NCBI GenBank assembly: GCA_016716905.1
Contig: JADJUS010000004.1
Coordinates: 372,001 to 436,000, forward strand
Direction: 5' to 3'
Source of the DNA: Acidobacteriota bacterium
Lineage (GTDB): Bacteria > Acidobacteriota > Vicinamibacteria > Vicinamibacterales > SCN-69-37
Length of the DNA: 64,000 nucleotides
Positions 7,739-16,125 of the stretch are shown in pieces. The notes under the pieces are model-generated. The model was not told the DNA's origin. It worked only from the letters and a program-made list of their open reading frames with translations, and did no database searches. A program made the translations under genes and the position numbers. The first letter of the stretch is position 1; every line of letters begins with the position of its first letter.

Positions 7739-8473
7739 ATGAAGACAGCTCGAATCAGCGCCGTTTTGTGCGCGCTTACAGTGGCCGCCGCGCCGGCCTT
7801 CGCCCAGACCTCAGAGAAGCCCTGGTCGGTGTCATTCGACATCGGGGCAGAACGCGCGCTCTCCGGCGACCTGCATGGGGGAGCGAACGGCACGGTGCTC
7901 GGCCTGCCGACGCAGGTGGCCGCTCGCACCTACGACGACATTTACGGCATGGGTTTTCGCTGGACGGCCGGTCTCGGGTATGCCGTCACACCGTCGGGCG
8001 AATTGCGCGCGCAGTTCGCCTGGGCGAAGGGCACTGCGGACCGGCTGAAGGTCGGCACGGTCGCCAACTTCGATCTCCTTGGCCTGTTCGACGACGACAA
8101 GTCGATGGAATTTGACCTGGGCTACCGGCAGTACCTCGGCGGGGCCGAGAGCCGGGTGCGCCCGTACCTCGGCGTCTTCGGCGGCGTGTCACGCGTGGAC
8201 GCGATCAAAGCCGAATTCACCGTACCGGCCGCCAGCGTCACGCTGCCCGGCGTGGACATGTATGAAGAGTCCACCGTTCCGGTGTTCGGCGCCAGCGCCG
8301 GCCTTCAGGCGAAGCTCACTGATGCGCTGTCGCTACAGGTGGGGGCCGACCTTCGCTGGCGCGGGGATCTCTCGCCGAAAGATGGCCTTGCCGGCACGGG
8401 CCTCGACGGCATCAACGACAAAAGCCGGCGCTGGTCGCTTCCGGTTTTCGCGGGCCTGACGGTCCGCTTCTGA
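7739..8473 (+). CDS. Exported outer-membrane beta-barrel protein
   Basis: A 244-aa protein with a clear Sec signal peptide cut near residue 22 (AAAPAFA|QT). The rest alternates polar and hydrophobic residues with aromatic girdle positions (GFRWTAGLGYAV, ELRAQFAWAKG, EFDLGYRQYLGG, RPYLGVFGGVSRV, SLQVGADLRWRG) and ends in FAGLTVRF, a terminal aromatic as in outer-membrane barrels. About eight strands are likely. A purine-rich GAAAGGGAAAAGA precedes the ATG. A stable hairpin follows the stop. Ligand and role are unknown. Confidence 0.75.
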   Translation: MKTARISAVLCALTVAAAPAFAQTSEKPWSVSFDIGAERALSGDLHGGANGTVLGLPTQVAARTYDDIYGMGFRWTAGLGYAVTPSGELRAQFAWAKGTADRLKVGTVANFDLLGLFDDDKSMEFDLGYRQYLGGAESRVRPYLGVFGGVSRVDAIKAEFTVPAASVTLPGVDMYEESTVPVFGASAGLQAKLTDALSLQVGADLRWRGDLSPKDGLAGTGLDGINDKSRRWSLPVFAGLTVRF

Positions 8474-8487
8474 CCGTTTCCTCCGAT

Positions 8488-8521
8488 GGCGGTCTGGCGC
8501 AGATTCGCGCGCCAGGCCGCC
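8488..8521 (+). terminator. GC-rich hairpin after the barrel gene, no U-tract
   Basis: A 13-bp stem (GGCGGTCTGGCGC against GCGCCAGGCCGCC, one G-U pair) encloses an 8-base loop, 14 bases after the stop. The following bases are not T-rich, so it may stop transcription weakly or protect the mRNA end. Confidence 0.5.
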
Positions 8522-8592
8522 CTGATTAAGCTCCCGGCCATCCCCCGGCTGCCTACATGGAGCACCAACCGCGAGACTTGCCGGCCGGCCCC

Positions 8593-8598
8593 TATACT
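8593..8598 (+). promoter_or_regulatory. Possible -10 element for the sigma/anti-sigma operon
   Basis: TATACT matches the -10 consensus at five of six positions, 70 bases ahead of the chosen sigma-factor start. No good -35 lies 16-18 bases upstream, so this is weak support. Confidence 0.25.
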
Positions 8599-8667
8599 GG
8601 GTAGGCCTGTTCCCCCCGTACAGACTCTTGGCCCCTCCGGGTCGTCAGAATGGGCAAGTGCGGCACG

Positions 8668-9276
8668 ATGACGTCAGATGAAGAACTGGTCGCACGGGCG
8701 ACCGCCGGAGATCACGACGCGTTCGCCCAGCTGGTCACCCGCTGGGAACGGCCGATCTACGCGCTGGCCTACCGCACCCTCCGGCGGGAAGAAGAGGCGC
8801 GGGATGTGGTGCAGGACGCGTTCCTGCGGGCCTATCGCGGGCTGAAGGGGTTCAAGGGCGAGGCCAAGTTCTCGTCGTGGCTGTATCGAATCACCCTGAA
8901 TCTCTGCCGCGACTGGATGCGCAAGGAACGGCGGGCGCCCGTCGCGCAGGTCCCCGAGGGCACCGACCCACTGGACCTGGCCGACCAGCAGGCGGCACCG
9001 ACCGAGTCGGTGGAGGATTTGGTGGCGCGCCGGGAAATGTCGGCGGCCGTGCAGCTGGCCATGGCCGACCTGCCTGAAGAGCAGCGCACGGCCATCATGC
9101 TGAAGGAATACCACGGCCTGACGTTTCAGGAAATTGCCGAGATGCTTGATTGTCCCCTGAGCACCGTCAAGACGCGGCTGTATCAGGGATTGTCGGTGCT
9201 GCGGCGACGGTTGGAGCGGCAACAGGCCGAGGCCACGCGGGTGCGGCGCGCGACATGGGAACGAACACTGTTGTGA
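8668..9276 (+). CDS. ECF RNA polymerase sigma factor (RpoE/SigW-like)
   Basis: A 202-aa group 4 sigma factor. Region 2 spans about 10-75 (FAQLVTRWERPIYALAYRTL, VVQDAFLRAYRGL, FSSWLYRI), an acidic linker follows, then region 4 at about 130-185 (LPEEQRTAIMLKEYHGLTFQEIAEML, STVKTRLYQGL). The next gene encodes a zinc-binding anti-sigma factor, so release from that membrane-bound inhibitor is the likely control. ATG at 8668 gives the normal N-terminus; ATG at 8650 would add six residues. Confidence 0.92.
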   Translation: MTSDEELVARATAGDHDAFAQLVTRWERPIYALAYRTLRREEEARDVVQDAFLRAYRGLKGFKGEAKFSSWLYRITLNLCRDWMRKERRAPVAQVPEGTDPLDLADQQAAPTESVEDLVARREMSAAVQLAMADLPEEQRTAIMLKEYHGLTFQEIAEMLDCPLSTVKTRLYQGLSVLRRRLERQQAEATRVRRATWERTLL

Positions 9277-9293
9277 AGTTGAGGAATAGATCT

Positions 9294-9995
9294 ATGTGTG
9301 ATCAGCGTGAACGTGTGTTGGATTACATCTACGACGAGGTGACCGACGCGAGTCGCCGCGACATGGAACAACATCTGGAATCGTGCGACGACTGCCGCGA
9401 CGAGCTGCGCGCGTTGCGTAGCGTGAGGACCGACTTGCTCGCGTGGTCGGTGCCGAATCCTCCGTCCGTGTGGACGCCGTTTGCCCCGGTCCCGGTGGTG
9501 CCATGGTTCCGTCAGGTGCCCGCGTGGGCGATGGCGGCCGCGGCGAGTGTGATGTTTGTCATGGGCGCCGGCGGCGGGTTTGCGGCGTATGCGTTGGGCG
9601 CACGCGGTGCGGTGCAGGCGTCGGCTGTGACGCCCTCCGCAGTGGTGGCCCAGACGCCCGGGCTTGACGCCGAGACCGTGAGCGCGTTGGTGCGGCGCGA
9701 ACTGGCCAGTGCGCAAGTGACTTCCGAAAAACCGATGGCGGTGCCTGCGGCGGCGCCGGCGTATCGGTTGGACCCGGCCACCGAGAAGCGGTTTCTGGCT
9801 CGTGCGACTGAACTCGTGGGCGCGAGTGAGGAACGGCAGCTGATCCTCGTGCGGGACTATCTCTATGAAGTGGGGCGGGACGCAGAGCGGCAGCGGCGCG
9901 CAGACGGGCAGACGCTGACCGCGCTGAAGGCCCAGGTCGACCAGTTGCAGGCGGTCCTGAGCCAGCTGGTGCAACAGCAGATGAAGGTGCAGTGA
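9294..9995 (+). CDS. Zinc-finger (zf-HC2) membrane anti-sigma factor
   Basis: A 233-aa protein. The N-terminal 45 residues carry an anti-sigma zinc-binding motif (Cys2, His27, Cys31, Cys34 in HLESCDDCRDEL). A single membrane span lies at about 76-101 and a periplasmic Ala/Val-rich region ends in a coiled coil (LTALKAQVDQLQAVLSQLVQQQ). GAGGAATAG before ATG 9294 is a plausible ribosome site; longer upstream starts would run inside the sigma gene. Its stop overlaps the next start (ATGA), indicating one operon. It should hold the neighbouring sigma factor at the membrane. Confidence 0.85.
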   Translation: MCDQRERVLDYIYDEVTDASRRDMEQHLESCDDCRDELRALRSVRTDLLAWSVPNPPSVWTPFAPVPVVPWFRQVPAWAMAAAASVMFVMGAGGGFAAYALGARGAVQASAVTPSAVVAQTPGLDAETVSALVRRELASAQVTSEKPMAVPAAAPAYRLDPATEKRFLARATELVGASEERQLILVRDYLYEVGRDAERQRRADGQTLTALKAQVDQLQAVLSQLVQQQMKVQ

Positions 9996-10729
9996 TGAAT
10001 CGAGTTCATGTTGTCGTGATCGCGGTGGTGTTGGCCTCGGGCCAGGTGGCGGCAGGGCAGGTGCGGCCCGTCCCCAATGTGTCGCCCGAGGTGCAACTGC
10101 AGCAGCGCCGGTTCCAGTTCCAGTTGATGGAGGGCGTGCTTGAAAACGCCGTGCGCCAGGGCGCCCAGGAAGTGGCGCAGGAAGTGGCCACCCGTGCGCA
10201 GGGCGTGATGCCCATCGGCATGCTCTTTTTTGGCCGGGGCAAAGCGCGCGGATTTCCCCTGGAGCAGTACGGCGTCGTGTTCGACGTGGAGATCCCGGAA
10301 ATTCGCGAGAGCGCGGTGCTGTTGAACCAGTTTCCCCGGCCGACCGTGACACCACAGGCCTCGAACCAGCCGGTGCGGAACACCGGAGCCGCCACGACAC
10401 GCGCCGCCGGAGTGGTGGCGGATGACCCGATGGTGCGGTCGTCGGTGGCCGTCGATCCGTTCCTGGCTGATCCGAACCAGTTCTATCGCGACGTCATCAA
10501 GGCCAAGCTGATTGACGCCATGCTGGACTATTCGAAGTCACTGGAAATCCCGGAGAACGAGTCGCTGTCGGTGGTGGCACGCGGCGAGGAAGATCCGATT
10601 CCGACCAGTCTCTACGACGACTCCCGCGCGCTGATCCTGAAAATCAGAGGATCCGACCTGGCGTTGTTCTATAGCGGAAAAATCACGCGCGAGGAGGCCC
10701 GGAAGCGGGTCGTTGAAACGCAATTCTGA
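9995..10729 (+). CDS. Exported protein of unknown function in the sigma/anti-sigma operon
   Basis: A 244-aa protein with a short signal peptide (VHVVVIAVVLASGQVAAG). The remainder has no recognised domain. Visible pieces are a Gln-rich helix (EVQLQQRRFQFQLMEG), a segment with FGRGKARGFPLEQYGVVFDVEIPE, and a C-terminal helix with LIDAMLDYSKSLEIPENESLSVVARG. It starts within the anti-sigma stop codon, so it is translationally coupled and may belong to the same envelope response. I do not recognise the family. Confidence 0.7.
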   Translation: MNRVHVVVIAVVLASGQVAAGQVRPVPNVSPEVQLQQRRFQFQLMEGVLENAVRQGAQEVAQEVATRAQGVMPIGMLFFGRGKARGFPLEQYGVVFDVEIPEIRESAVLLNQFPRPTVTPQASNQPVRNTGAATTRAAGVVADDPMVRSSVAVDPFLADPNQFYRDVIKAKLIDAMLDYSKSLEIPENESLSVVARGEEDPIPTSLYDDSRALILKIRGSDLALFYSGKITREEARKRVVETQF

Positions 10730-10746
10730 TCTACAATCGGCGGGCA

Positions 10747-11247
10747 ATGTCCCGCCGACTTCTGCTCGTGCGCGCGGCCCTGTGTGTGGCGCTGGCCGCT
10801 GCCTCCAGTTGCGGCGAAATTGATCTGAAAACGGCCGTTCAGATCGCCGACGTGTCGTCGGGCTACTATGACGCTGGCATCACGCCTGAAGGGCTCAACA
10901 AACTCGTTCCGAGCCTGACGTTCACGGTGCGCAACGGCGCGGATGCGCCGCTGTCGTCCATCGACATGGTGGTGCTGTTCTGGCAAACCGGCAAAGACGC
11001 CGAGATGGATGAACTCGTCGTCAAGGTCATTGGCGGCGAGGGGCTGGCGCCAGGCGCCAGTTCCGAACCCGTGGTGCTGCGCGCCAGCGTCGGCTACACC
11101 ACTGGCGGGGCTCGGGCAGAACTCTTCGGTCACCGCGACTTTCTCGACATCACGGCGAAACTCTTCGTCAAGCGGGGCGGCCGCATCATGCCGGCCGGCG
11201 AATACAAGATCGATCGAAAGCTCCTGTTAAGCGCGCCCACAAAGTGA
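10747..11247 (+). CDS. Probable lipoprotein of unknown function
   Basis: A 166-aa protein with an N-terminal hydrophobic segment ending ALAAASSCGE, an imperfect lipobox with Cys near residue 22. The mature part looks like one beta-sandwich (PSLTFTVRNGADAPLSSIDMVVLFW..., ending AGEYKIDRKLLL), similar to small immunoglobulin-like periplasmic domains. It sits 17 bases after the previous gene and its stop overlaps the permease start, so it belongs to the sigma-factor operon. Confidence 0.65.
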   Translation: MSRRLLLVRAALCVALAAASSCGEIDLKTAVQIADVSSGYYDAGITPEGLNKLVPSLTFTVRNGADAPLSSIDMVVLFWQTGKDAEMDELVVKVIGGEGLAPGASSEPVVLRASVGYTTGGARAELFGHRDFLDITAKLFVKRGGRIMPAGEYKIDRKLLLSAPTK

Positions 11248-12641
11248 CGCCGCCAACCGAGGCCGTTCCGGCTCACGCCCCTCCCTCGCTCGAACGCCGC
11301 CTCGGGCCGCTCGACGCGGCGGCCATCATCCTGTCGAACGTCATCGGCGGCGGCATCTTCTACGTGCCCGTCCTCGTCGCCGCGCTCGTGCCTGTCGCCG
11401 CCGGCATGCTCGGTGTGTGGGTGCTCGGCGGGGTGCTCGCCTTTGCCGGCGCCATGGCGTACGCCGAACTGGCGGCGCTCCGTCCCCGTTCAGGCGGCGA
11501 ATATGTCTACCTGCGCGAGGCCTTCGGGCCCCTCGCGGCGTTCCTCACGGGATGGACGTCGTTTGTCGCCGGGTTCTCTGGTGCCATCGCAGCCTCCGCG
11601 TTGTTTCTGGCCGATGCGATCGGCCGCTTCGTGCCGGCGGCGGCGGATCGCACGCCGATTCTCCAACTCCCCCTGCCGTTCGTGCCACTGGTGGTCACGA
11701 AGCAGACGCTGGTCGCGCTCGCCGCCATCGCGCTCCTGTCGTTCATCCATATGCGCGGCCTCGGGCCAGGCCGGCTTGTCCACAATTTCCTTGCGGGGCT
11801 CAAGGTCTCGGGCATCCTGATCTTCCTGGCTCTGGGGTTGGCTCTGGGCTCGGGCTCGTGGGGCAACGTGGCTTCGAGCCACGCGGTTGCGGCGCCGGCC
11901 ACGGGCTGGCTGCTCGCATTGATTCCCGTGATGTTCAGCTACTCGGGGTGGAATGCTGCGGCGTACGTCGCCGAGGAGATTCGTGACCCGGGCCGCAACG
12001 TGCCGATCGCGCTCGGGCTCGGGACTGCGGCCGTGGTCGCGATCTACGTGGCGCTGAACGTGCTCTATCTGTATGCGATGCCGCTGGCCGATCTCGCGGT
12101 GGTGGCCGATGGCCGGCTCACCGATACCGTCGCCGAGCGACTCTTCGGCTTCGTGGCCGGCAACGTCATCGCCATCTTCACCATCGTGAGCGTCGCCGCA
12201 AGCATCAGCGCGATGGTGCTCGCGGGTCCGCGCGTGTATTTCGCGATGGCGCGTGACGGCGCCTTCCTGCCGTCGGTCGCCCAGGTGCACCCGCGTTACC
12301 GCACTCCTGCGCGCGCCATCTGGGCCCAGGCCGCGTGGAGCGCTGTACTCGTGCTCTCATCGACGCTGTCGGGATTGGTGAACTACACCGGCTTCGCCAT
12401 TGTGCTGTTCTCAGGCATCGCCGTCGCGTCCCTGTTTGTGCTGCGCATGCGCGAACCAGGAGCCGATCGCCCGTTCCGCGCCTGGGGATATCCCTTCGCG
12501 CCTGGACTGTTTGTGGCCGCCTCTGCGGCGATGATTCTGCACCGCCTCTGGACCGAACCGAGCCAGACGCTCTACGGCCTCATCATCATTGGGGCTGGCG
12601 TGCCGCTATACCTCGCCTTTGCGCGCAAAGTGGCTCGGTAG
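11244..12641 (+). CDS. APC-superfamily amino acid/polyamine permease
   Basis: Inner-membrane transporter of 465 aa with about 12 hydrophobic segments. TM1 contains the broken-helix signature ILSNVIGGGIF, followed by AYAELAALRPRSGGEYVYLREAFG and GWNAAAYVAEEIRDPGRNVPIAL, both typical of APC family members. The substrate cannot be told. GTG at 11244 overlaps the previous stop. The last 36 bases overlap the 3' end of the convergent membrane-protein gene. Confidence 0.85.
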   Translation: MTPPTEAVPAHAPPSLERRLGPLDAAAIILSNVIGGGIFYVPVLVAALVPVAAGMLGVWVLGGVLAFAGAMAYAELAALRPRSGGEYVYLREAFGPLAAFLTGWTSFVAGFSGAIAASALFLADAIGRFVPAAADRTPILQLPLPFVPLVVTKQTLVALAAIALLSFIHMRGLGPGRLVHNFLAGLKVSGILIFLALGLALGSGSWGNVASSHAVAAPATGWLLALIPVMFSYSGWNAAAYVAEEIRDPGRNVPIALGLGTAAVVAIYVALNVLYLYAMPLADLAVVADGRLTDTVAERLFGFVAGNVIAIFTIVSVAASISAMVLAGPRVYFAMARDGAFLPSVAQVHPRYRTPARAIWAQAAWSAVLVLSSTLSGLVNYTGFAIVLFSGIAVASLFVLRMREPGADRPFRAWGYPFAPGLFVAASAAMILHRLWTEPSQTLYGLIIIGAGVPLYLAFARKVAR

Positions 12642-13007
12642 CGCCAGCGCTGCCAACGTCGCGAGCGCAAGCGTGCCGTCAGTTGCAGCAAATAGAAGGT
12701 ACGACGAAGGCGCGTTGCCAACGACGTAGTAGCCGATGAAGACCGACGCGCCTGCAGTTTTGAGGAGCACGCCAAAGACCCACATGTACGCGCGGTGACG
12801 AACCGGGTCGCGCAGGGGGGGCAGGTAGCCCAGCCCGACGCACACAAGAAACACACCCAACAGTGTCACAAAGATGCGCGGCTCAGGGACCACCACGCCG
12901 AAGAGAGACGCGAAGCTGTCGGGCGCCGCGAGCAGCGCCAGTCCGATCACGAGATCGTAGACCAGCGAAATGCCCGCGACGACCGACAGCGCGCGTCCGG
13001 CGTGCAC
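12606..13007 (-). CDS. Small four-TM membrane protein, unknown function
   Basis: A 133-aa protein with four hydrophobic helices (about 8-27, 43-62, 78-98, 105-124) and few charged residues outside loops. GTG start at 13007, two bases after the end of the PEGA gene, so it is probably co-transcribed with it. It overlaps the permease 3' end by 36 bases tail to tail. No family recognised. Confidence 0.65.
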   Translation of the reverse strand: MHAGRALSVVAGISLVYDLVIGLALLAAPDSFASLFGVVVPEPRIFVTLLGVFLVCVGLGYLPPLRDPVRHRAYMWVFGVLLKTAGASVFIGYYVVGNAPSSYLLFAATDGTLALATLAALALPSHFARKGEV

Positions 13008-13009
13008 GC

Positions 13010-14002
13010 CTACTTGACGGCCTTCTTCAACGCTCCTCGCACCGTGGTGGTTTTGCCTTCCACGATCGAAAGCTGCGGCACGAACGTTTCGTACCCGTCA
13101 GCCTTGATTTCCACCAGATGCGTGCCGAGCGTGAGTTTCAGATGCCCGCCCAGGCCGTCAAAATCGTCCACGACGCCGACCAGTGCGCCGTCCACGAAGA
13201 CCTTCGCGTGGGCCGGAGACACCCGCAGCCGAACCGAACCCGTCGGCTCCGATGAGGACTCATCGTTGCGACCGCCACCGCCGCCGCCCGCGCCCACCGT
13301 GTACGAATCACACGGCCAGTAGCCCGAGCCGTAGCAATAGGGATCGTAAGGGCTGTACCAGGAGCCGTATCGCCACAGCGAATACCGGGAACTGCCGTAG
13401 CGCCACGGGTCATACGAGACGTATCCGAAGCCGCCGTTATACCAGGGGTACCATCGGCCCCACGGGCTGAACGGGTTGTAGCCGGAGTAGTAGTTGTAGT
13501 CAACGGCACCGCCGCCGTATTGCCGCGCAGGCCGGTCTGCTGCCGTGCCGACCGCTTCCCGCGACCCGCGCGACCGCGAACCTGACGATCGACTGGATGC
13601 CGATCCGGTGGCCCCGCCGCGGCTCACAGACGAGCTTGTGGACCCTGACGATCCTGACGACACCGAAGATCCCCGAGACGACGCCGAACCCGAGCTGCCG
13701 CCAGACGACGAGCTCGATCCGCCTCCGCTCCGTGACGACGCCGACCCGGACGATGTCCCGGATGAAGTGGGTGTGCGCGACCCGGCCTGAGACTGCTCAC
13801 GCGGCGGCTCCACCTCACGGGCCGGCATCGAAACTTCGCGCATTGGCAACGCGGGTGGAGCCTCAGATCCAGTCGAACCCGAGGATCCCGACGAGCCCGA
13901 TCCAGGGGCCGGACGGGGGATGGCCTGGGCCAGGGCCGCGGCCGGCGCGGCCAGTGCCAATGCCAGGGCGGTGGCGACCAACAAGCGGGGATTTCTATCC
14001 AT
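13010..14002 (-). CDS. Exported PEGA-domain protein with Ser/Gly-rich and Tyr/Trp-rich regions
   Basis: The signal peptide (LLVATALALALAAPAAALAQ) is followed by Pro/Gly/Ser segments. A stretch of about 80 residues is almost only Ser, Gly, Arg and Ala. Next comes a Tyr/Trp/Gly/Pro-rich region (about 170-225, many WYPWYNGG and YDPWRYG-like pieces), and a C-terminal PEGA domain (VRLRVSPAHAKVFVDGALVGVVDDFDG) of surface or cell-wall proteins. A GGAG nine bases before ATG 14002 supports that start over ATGs at 14008 and 14020. Probably a surface-exposed or envelope-associated protein. Confidence 0.8.
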   Translation of the reverse strand: MDRNPRLLVATALALALAAPAAALAQAIPRPAPGSGSSGSSGSTGSEAPPALPMREVSMPAREVEPPREQSQAGSRTPTSSGTSSGSASSRSGGGSSSSSGGSSGSASSRGSSVSSGSSGSTSSSVSRGGATGSASSRSSGSRSRGSREAVGTAADRPARQYGGGAVDYNYYSGYNPFSPWGRWYPWYNGGFGYVSYDPWRYGSSRYSLWRYGSWYSPYDPYCYGSGYWPCDSYTVGAGGGGGGRNDESSSEPTGSVRLRVSPAHAKVFVDGALVGVVDDFDGLGGHLKLTLGTHLVEIKADGYETFVPQLSIVEGKTTTVRGALKKAVK

Positions 14003-14195
14003 GTCCATGCACTCCTTCAACCGAGATGACTCGACAGCGCGGCTTCAGTCTGTGACTCTGCAACAATACTGCCATCAAACCCCGCCCAAATACTGTGACA
14101 AAGTGGGTGGTGAATGGGACGAGTGTCCTCATCACTGGCCGGCCTTGCCCTCTACGGCGGACGGCCTTACGATGCCAGTTCCGGCCTGTTTTCTT

Positions 14196-14729
14196 ATGCC
14201 TGAAACCCACGCAACGACAGTGCTCGCCGTCCGACACCACGGAAAGGTCGTGATGGCGTCCGACGGCCAGGTCACACTGGGCCAAACCGTCGTCAAACAC
14301 CGCGCCCGGAAGGTCCGCCGGCTGTACGAAAACCGGGTACTGGCCGGGTTCGCCGGCACGGCGTCCGATGGGTTCGCGTTGTTCTCGCGTTTTGAGAGCA
14401 AGCTCGAGGCCCACCGGGGCAATCTGGAGCGCGCGTCGGTCGAACTGGCCCGCGAATGGCGTACGGATCGCGCCATGCGACGCCTCGAAGCGATGCTGCT
14501 CGTGGCCGACCCCGGCGCGATGTATCTGCTGTCAGGCACCGGTGACCTCATCGAACCCGACGACGGCATCATGGGTATTGGGTCGGGCGGCGCGTTTGCC
14601 ATGGCCGCCGCGCGCGCGCTCGTGGCGCATACGCCGCTTCCGCCGCGGGCCATTGTGGAACACGCCATGGCGATAGCCGCTGACCTCTGCATCTACACCA
14701 ATACGTCGTTGACGCTGGAAGAACTCTGA
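14196..14729 (+). CDS. hslV: HslV, proteolytic subunit of the HslUV protease
   Basis: Threonine peptidase forming the core of the ATP-dependent HslUV (ClpQY) protease. The chosen ATG gives 177 aa beginning MPETHATTVLAV. Processing before the first Thr of TTV leaves the catalytic N-terminal Thr, with Asp17 (ASDGQVT) and Lys33 (RARKVRRL) in mature numbering. GFAGTASDGFALFSRFE and the terminal YTNTSLTLEEL are family features. A six-residue propeptide replaces the lone Met common elsewhere; ATG 14172 would make it longer. hslU follows one base after the stop. Confidence 0.93.
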   Translation: MPETHATTVLAVRHHGKVVMASDGQVTLGQTVVKHRARKVRRLYENRVLAGFAGTASDGFALFSRFESKLEAHRGNLERASVELAREWRTDRAMRRLEAMLLVADPGAMYLLSGTGDLIEPDDGIMGIGSGGAFAMAAARALVAHTPLPPRAIVEHAMAIAADLCIYTNTSLTLEEL

Positions 14730-14730
14730 A

Positions 14731-16125
14731 ATGCCCACTGTCGCATTACCTGCACCCGTACTGGCCGGCGGTGCAATGACACCGCGCGAAATCGTCGCCG
14801 AGCTCGACAAGTACGTTGTCGGGCAGGCCAAGGCGAAACGCGCGGTGGCGATCGCCCTTCGCAACCGCCACCGGCGGCAGCGCCTTCCGGCCGAGATGGC
14901 CGAGGACGTCGCGCCGAAGAACATCCTGATGATTGGGCCCACCGGCGTCGGCAAGACCGAGATCGCACGGCGACTGGCCAAGCTCGCGCATTCGCCGTTC
15001 CTGAAGATCGAAGCCTCCAAGTTTACCGAGGTGGGGTACGTCGGCCGTGACGTGGAGTCGATGGTGCGGGACCTGGTGGAAATCGGCGTGAAGCTGGTGC
15101 GCGAAGAACGCGAGGCGGAAGTGCGGAGCCGTGCGACGCAGGCGGCCGAAGAGCGCGTGCTCGACCTGCTTCTGCCGCCGTCCCCGTCGGGCCCCGGATT
15201 TGGTGCAGGGTCGCACGAGGAACAACTGGCGCGCGACCAGGTGGTGTCCACGCGCGAGAAGCTGCGCGAGCAACTGCGCGCCGGCAAACTCGACGGCAAG
15301 ATGGTCGAGGTTGATGTCGCGCAACGGGCGGCGATGCCGTCGTTTGAGGTCGTTTCGGGATCATCCGTCGAGGAGATCGGCGTCAACCTGCGCGACATGA
15401 TGCCGGGGTTGTTTCAGGGCAAGACCCGGCGCCGGCTCCTGCCTGTGTCTGAGGCGCGTGAGCATCTGGTGCAGGAAGAGACGCAGAAACTGATCGACAT
15501 GGATGGTGTGGCCCGCGCGGCCATCGAACGCGTCGAGAATTCGGGCATCATTTTTCTCGACGAGATCGACAAGATCGCCGGAAAGGACGGCGGTCATGGC
15601 CCGGATATCAGCCGCGAGGGCGTGCAACGCGATATCCTGCCCATTGTCGAAGGCACCACGGTCAGTACGAAACACGGCATGGTCAAGACCGATCACATCC
15701 TGTTCATTGCCGCCGGCGCGTTTCACGTGTCGAAGCCGTCGGACCTGATTCCCGAACTGCAGGGCCGGTTCCCCATTCGCGTGGAACTCGAGGCGCTGGG
15801 CCGCGACGAGTTCATCCGCATCCTGACCGAGCCGCGCAACGCCCTGATCAAGCAGTACATGGCGCTGATGCTGACCGAGGGGCTGCGGCTGGAGTTCACA
15901 CCCGAGGCCATTGCGCGCGTCGCCGAACTGGCCACCCTCGTGAACGACCGCACAGAAAATATCGGCGCACGCCGCCTGCACACGGTACTTGAGCGCTTGC
16001 TCGACGACGTGTCATTTCATGCACCCGAACTGGACGGCCAATCGATTACGATCGACCCGGCCTATGTGGATCGCATGCTTGCCGATATAGCGAAGAGCGA
16101 CGACCTGTCGCGGTACATCCTGTGA
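14731..16125 (+). CDS. hslU: HslU, ATPase subunit of the HslUV protease
   Basis: AAA+ unfoldase that feeds HslV. Residues 16-70 include MTPREIVAELDKYVVGQ. Walker A is GPTGVGKTE, the pore loop GYVGRD, the I-domain lies at about 110-230 and Walker B is IIFLDEIDKIAG. Sensor and arginine regions follow, and the C-terminus SRYIL docks into HslV. Length 464 aa is normal. It begins one base after hslV. The EVVS codons at 15346-15356 match the right half of the trmFO palindrome, although this region is naturally variable. Confidence 0.95.
   Translation: MPTVALPAPVLAGGAMTPREIVAELDKYVVGQAKAKRAVAIALRNRHRRQRLPAEMAEDVAPKNILMIGPTGVGKTEIARRLAKLAHSPFLKIEASKFTEVGYVGRDVESMVRDLVEIGVKLVREEREAEVRSRATQAAEERVLDLLLPPSPSGPGFGAGSHEEQLARDQVVSTREKLREQLRAGKLDGKMVEVDVAQRAAMPSFEVVSGSSVEEIGVNLRDMMPGLFQGKTRRRLLPVSEAREHLVQEETQKLIDMDGVARAAIERVENSGIIFLDEIDKIAGKDGGHGPDISREGVQRDILPIVEGTTVSTKHGMVKTDHILFIAAGAFHVSKPSDLIPELQGRFPIRVELEALGRDEFIRILTEPRNALIKQYMALMLTEGLRLEFTPEAIARVAELATLVNDRTENIGARRLHTVLERLLDDVSFHAPELDGQSITIDPAYVDRMLADIAKSDDLSRYIL

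Noticed and set aside
14109..14134. Imperfect dyad before hslV as a CIRCE-type heat-shock operator
   Set aside because: Sequence does not match the CIRCE consensus and two central pairs are broken.
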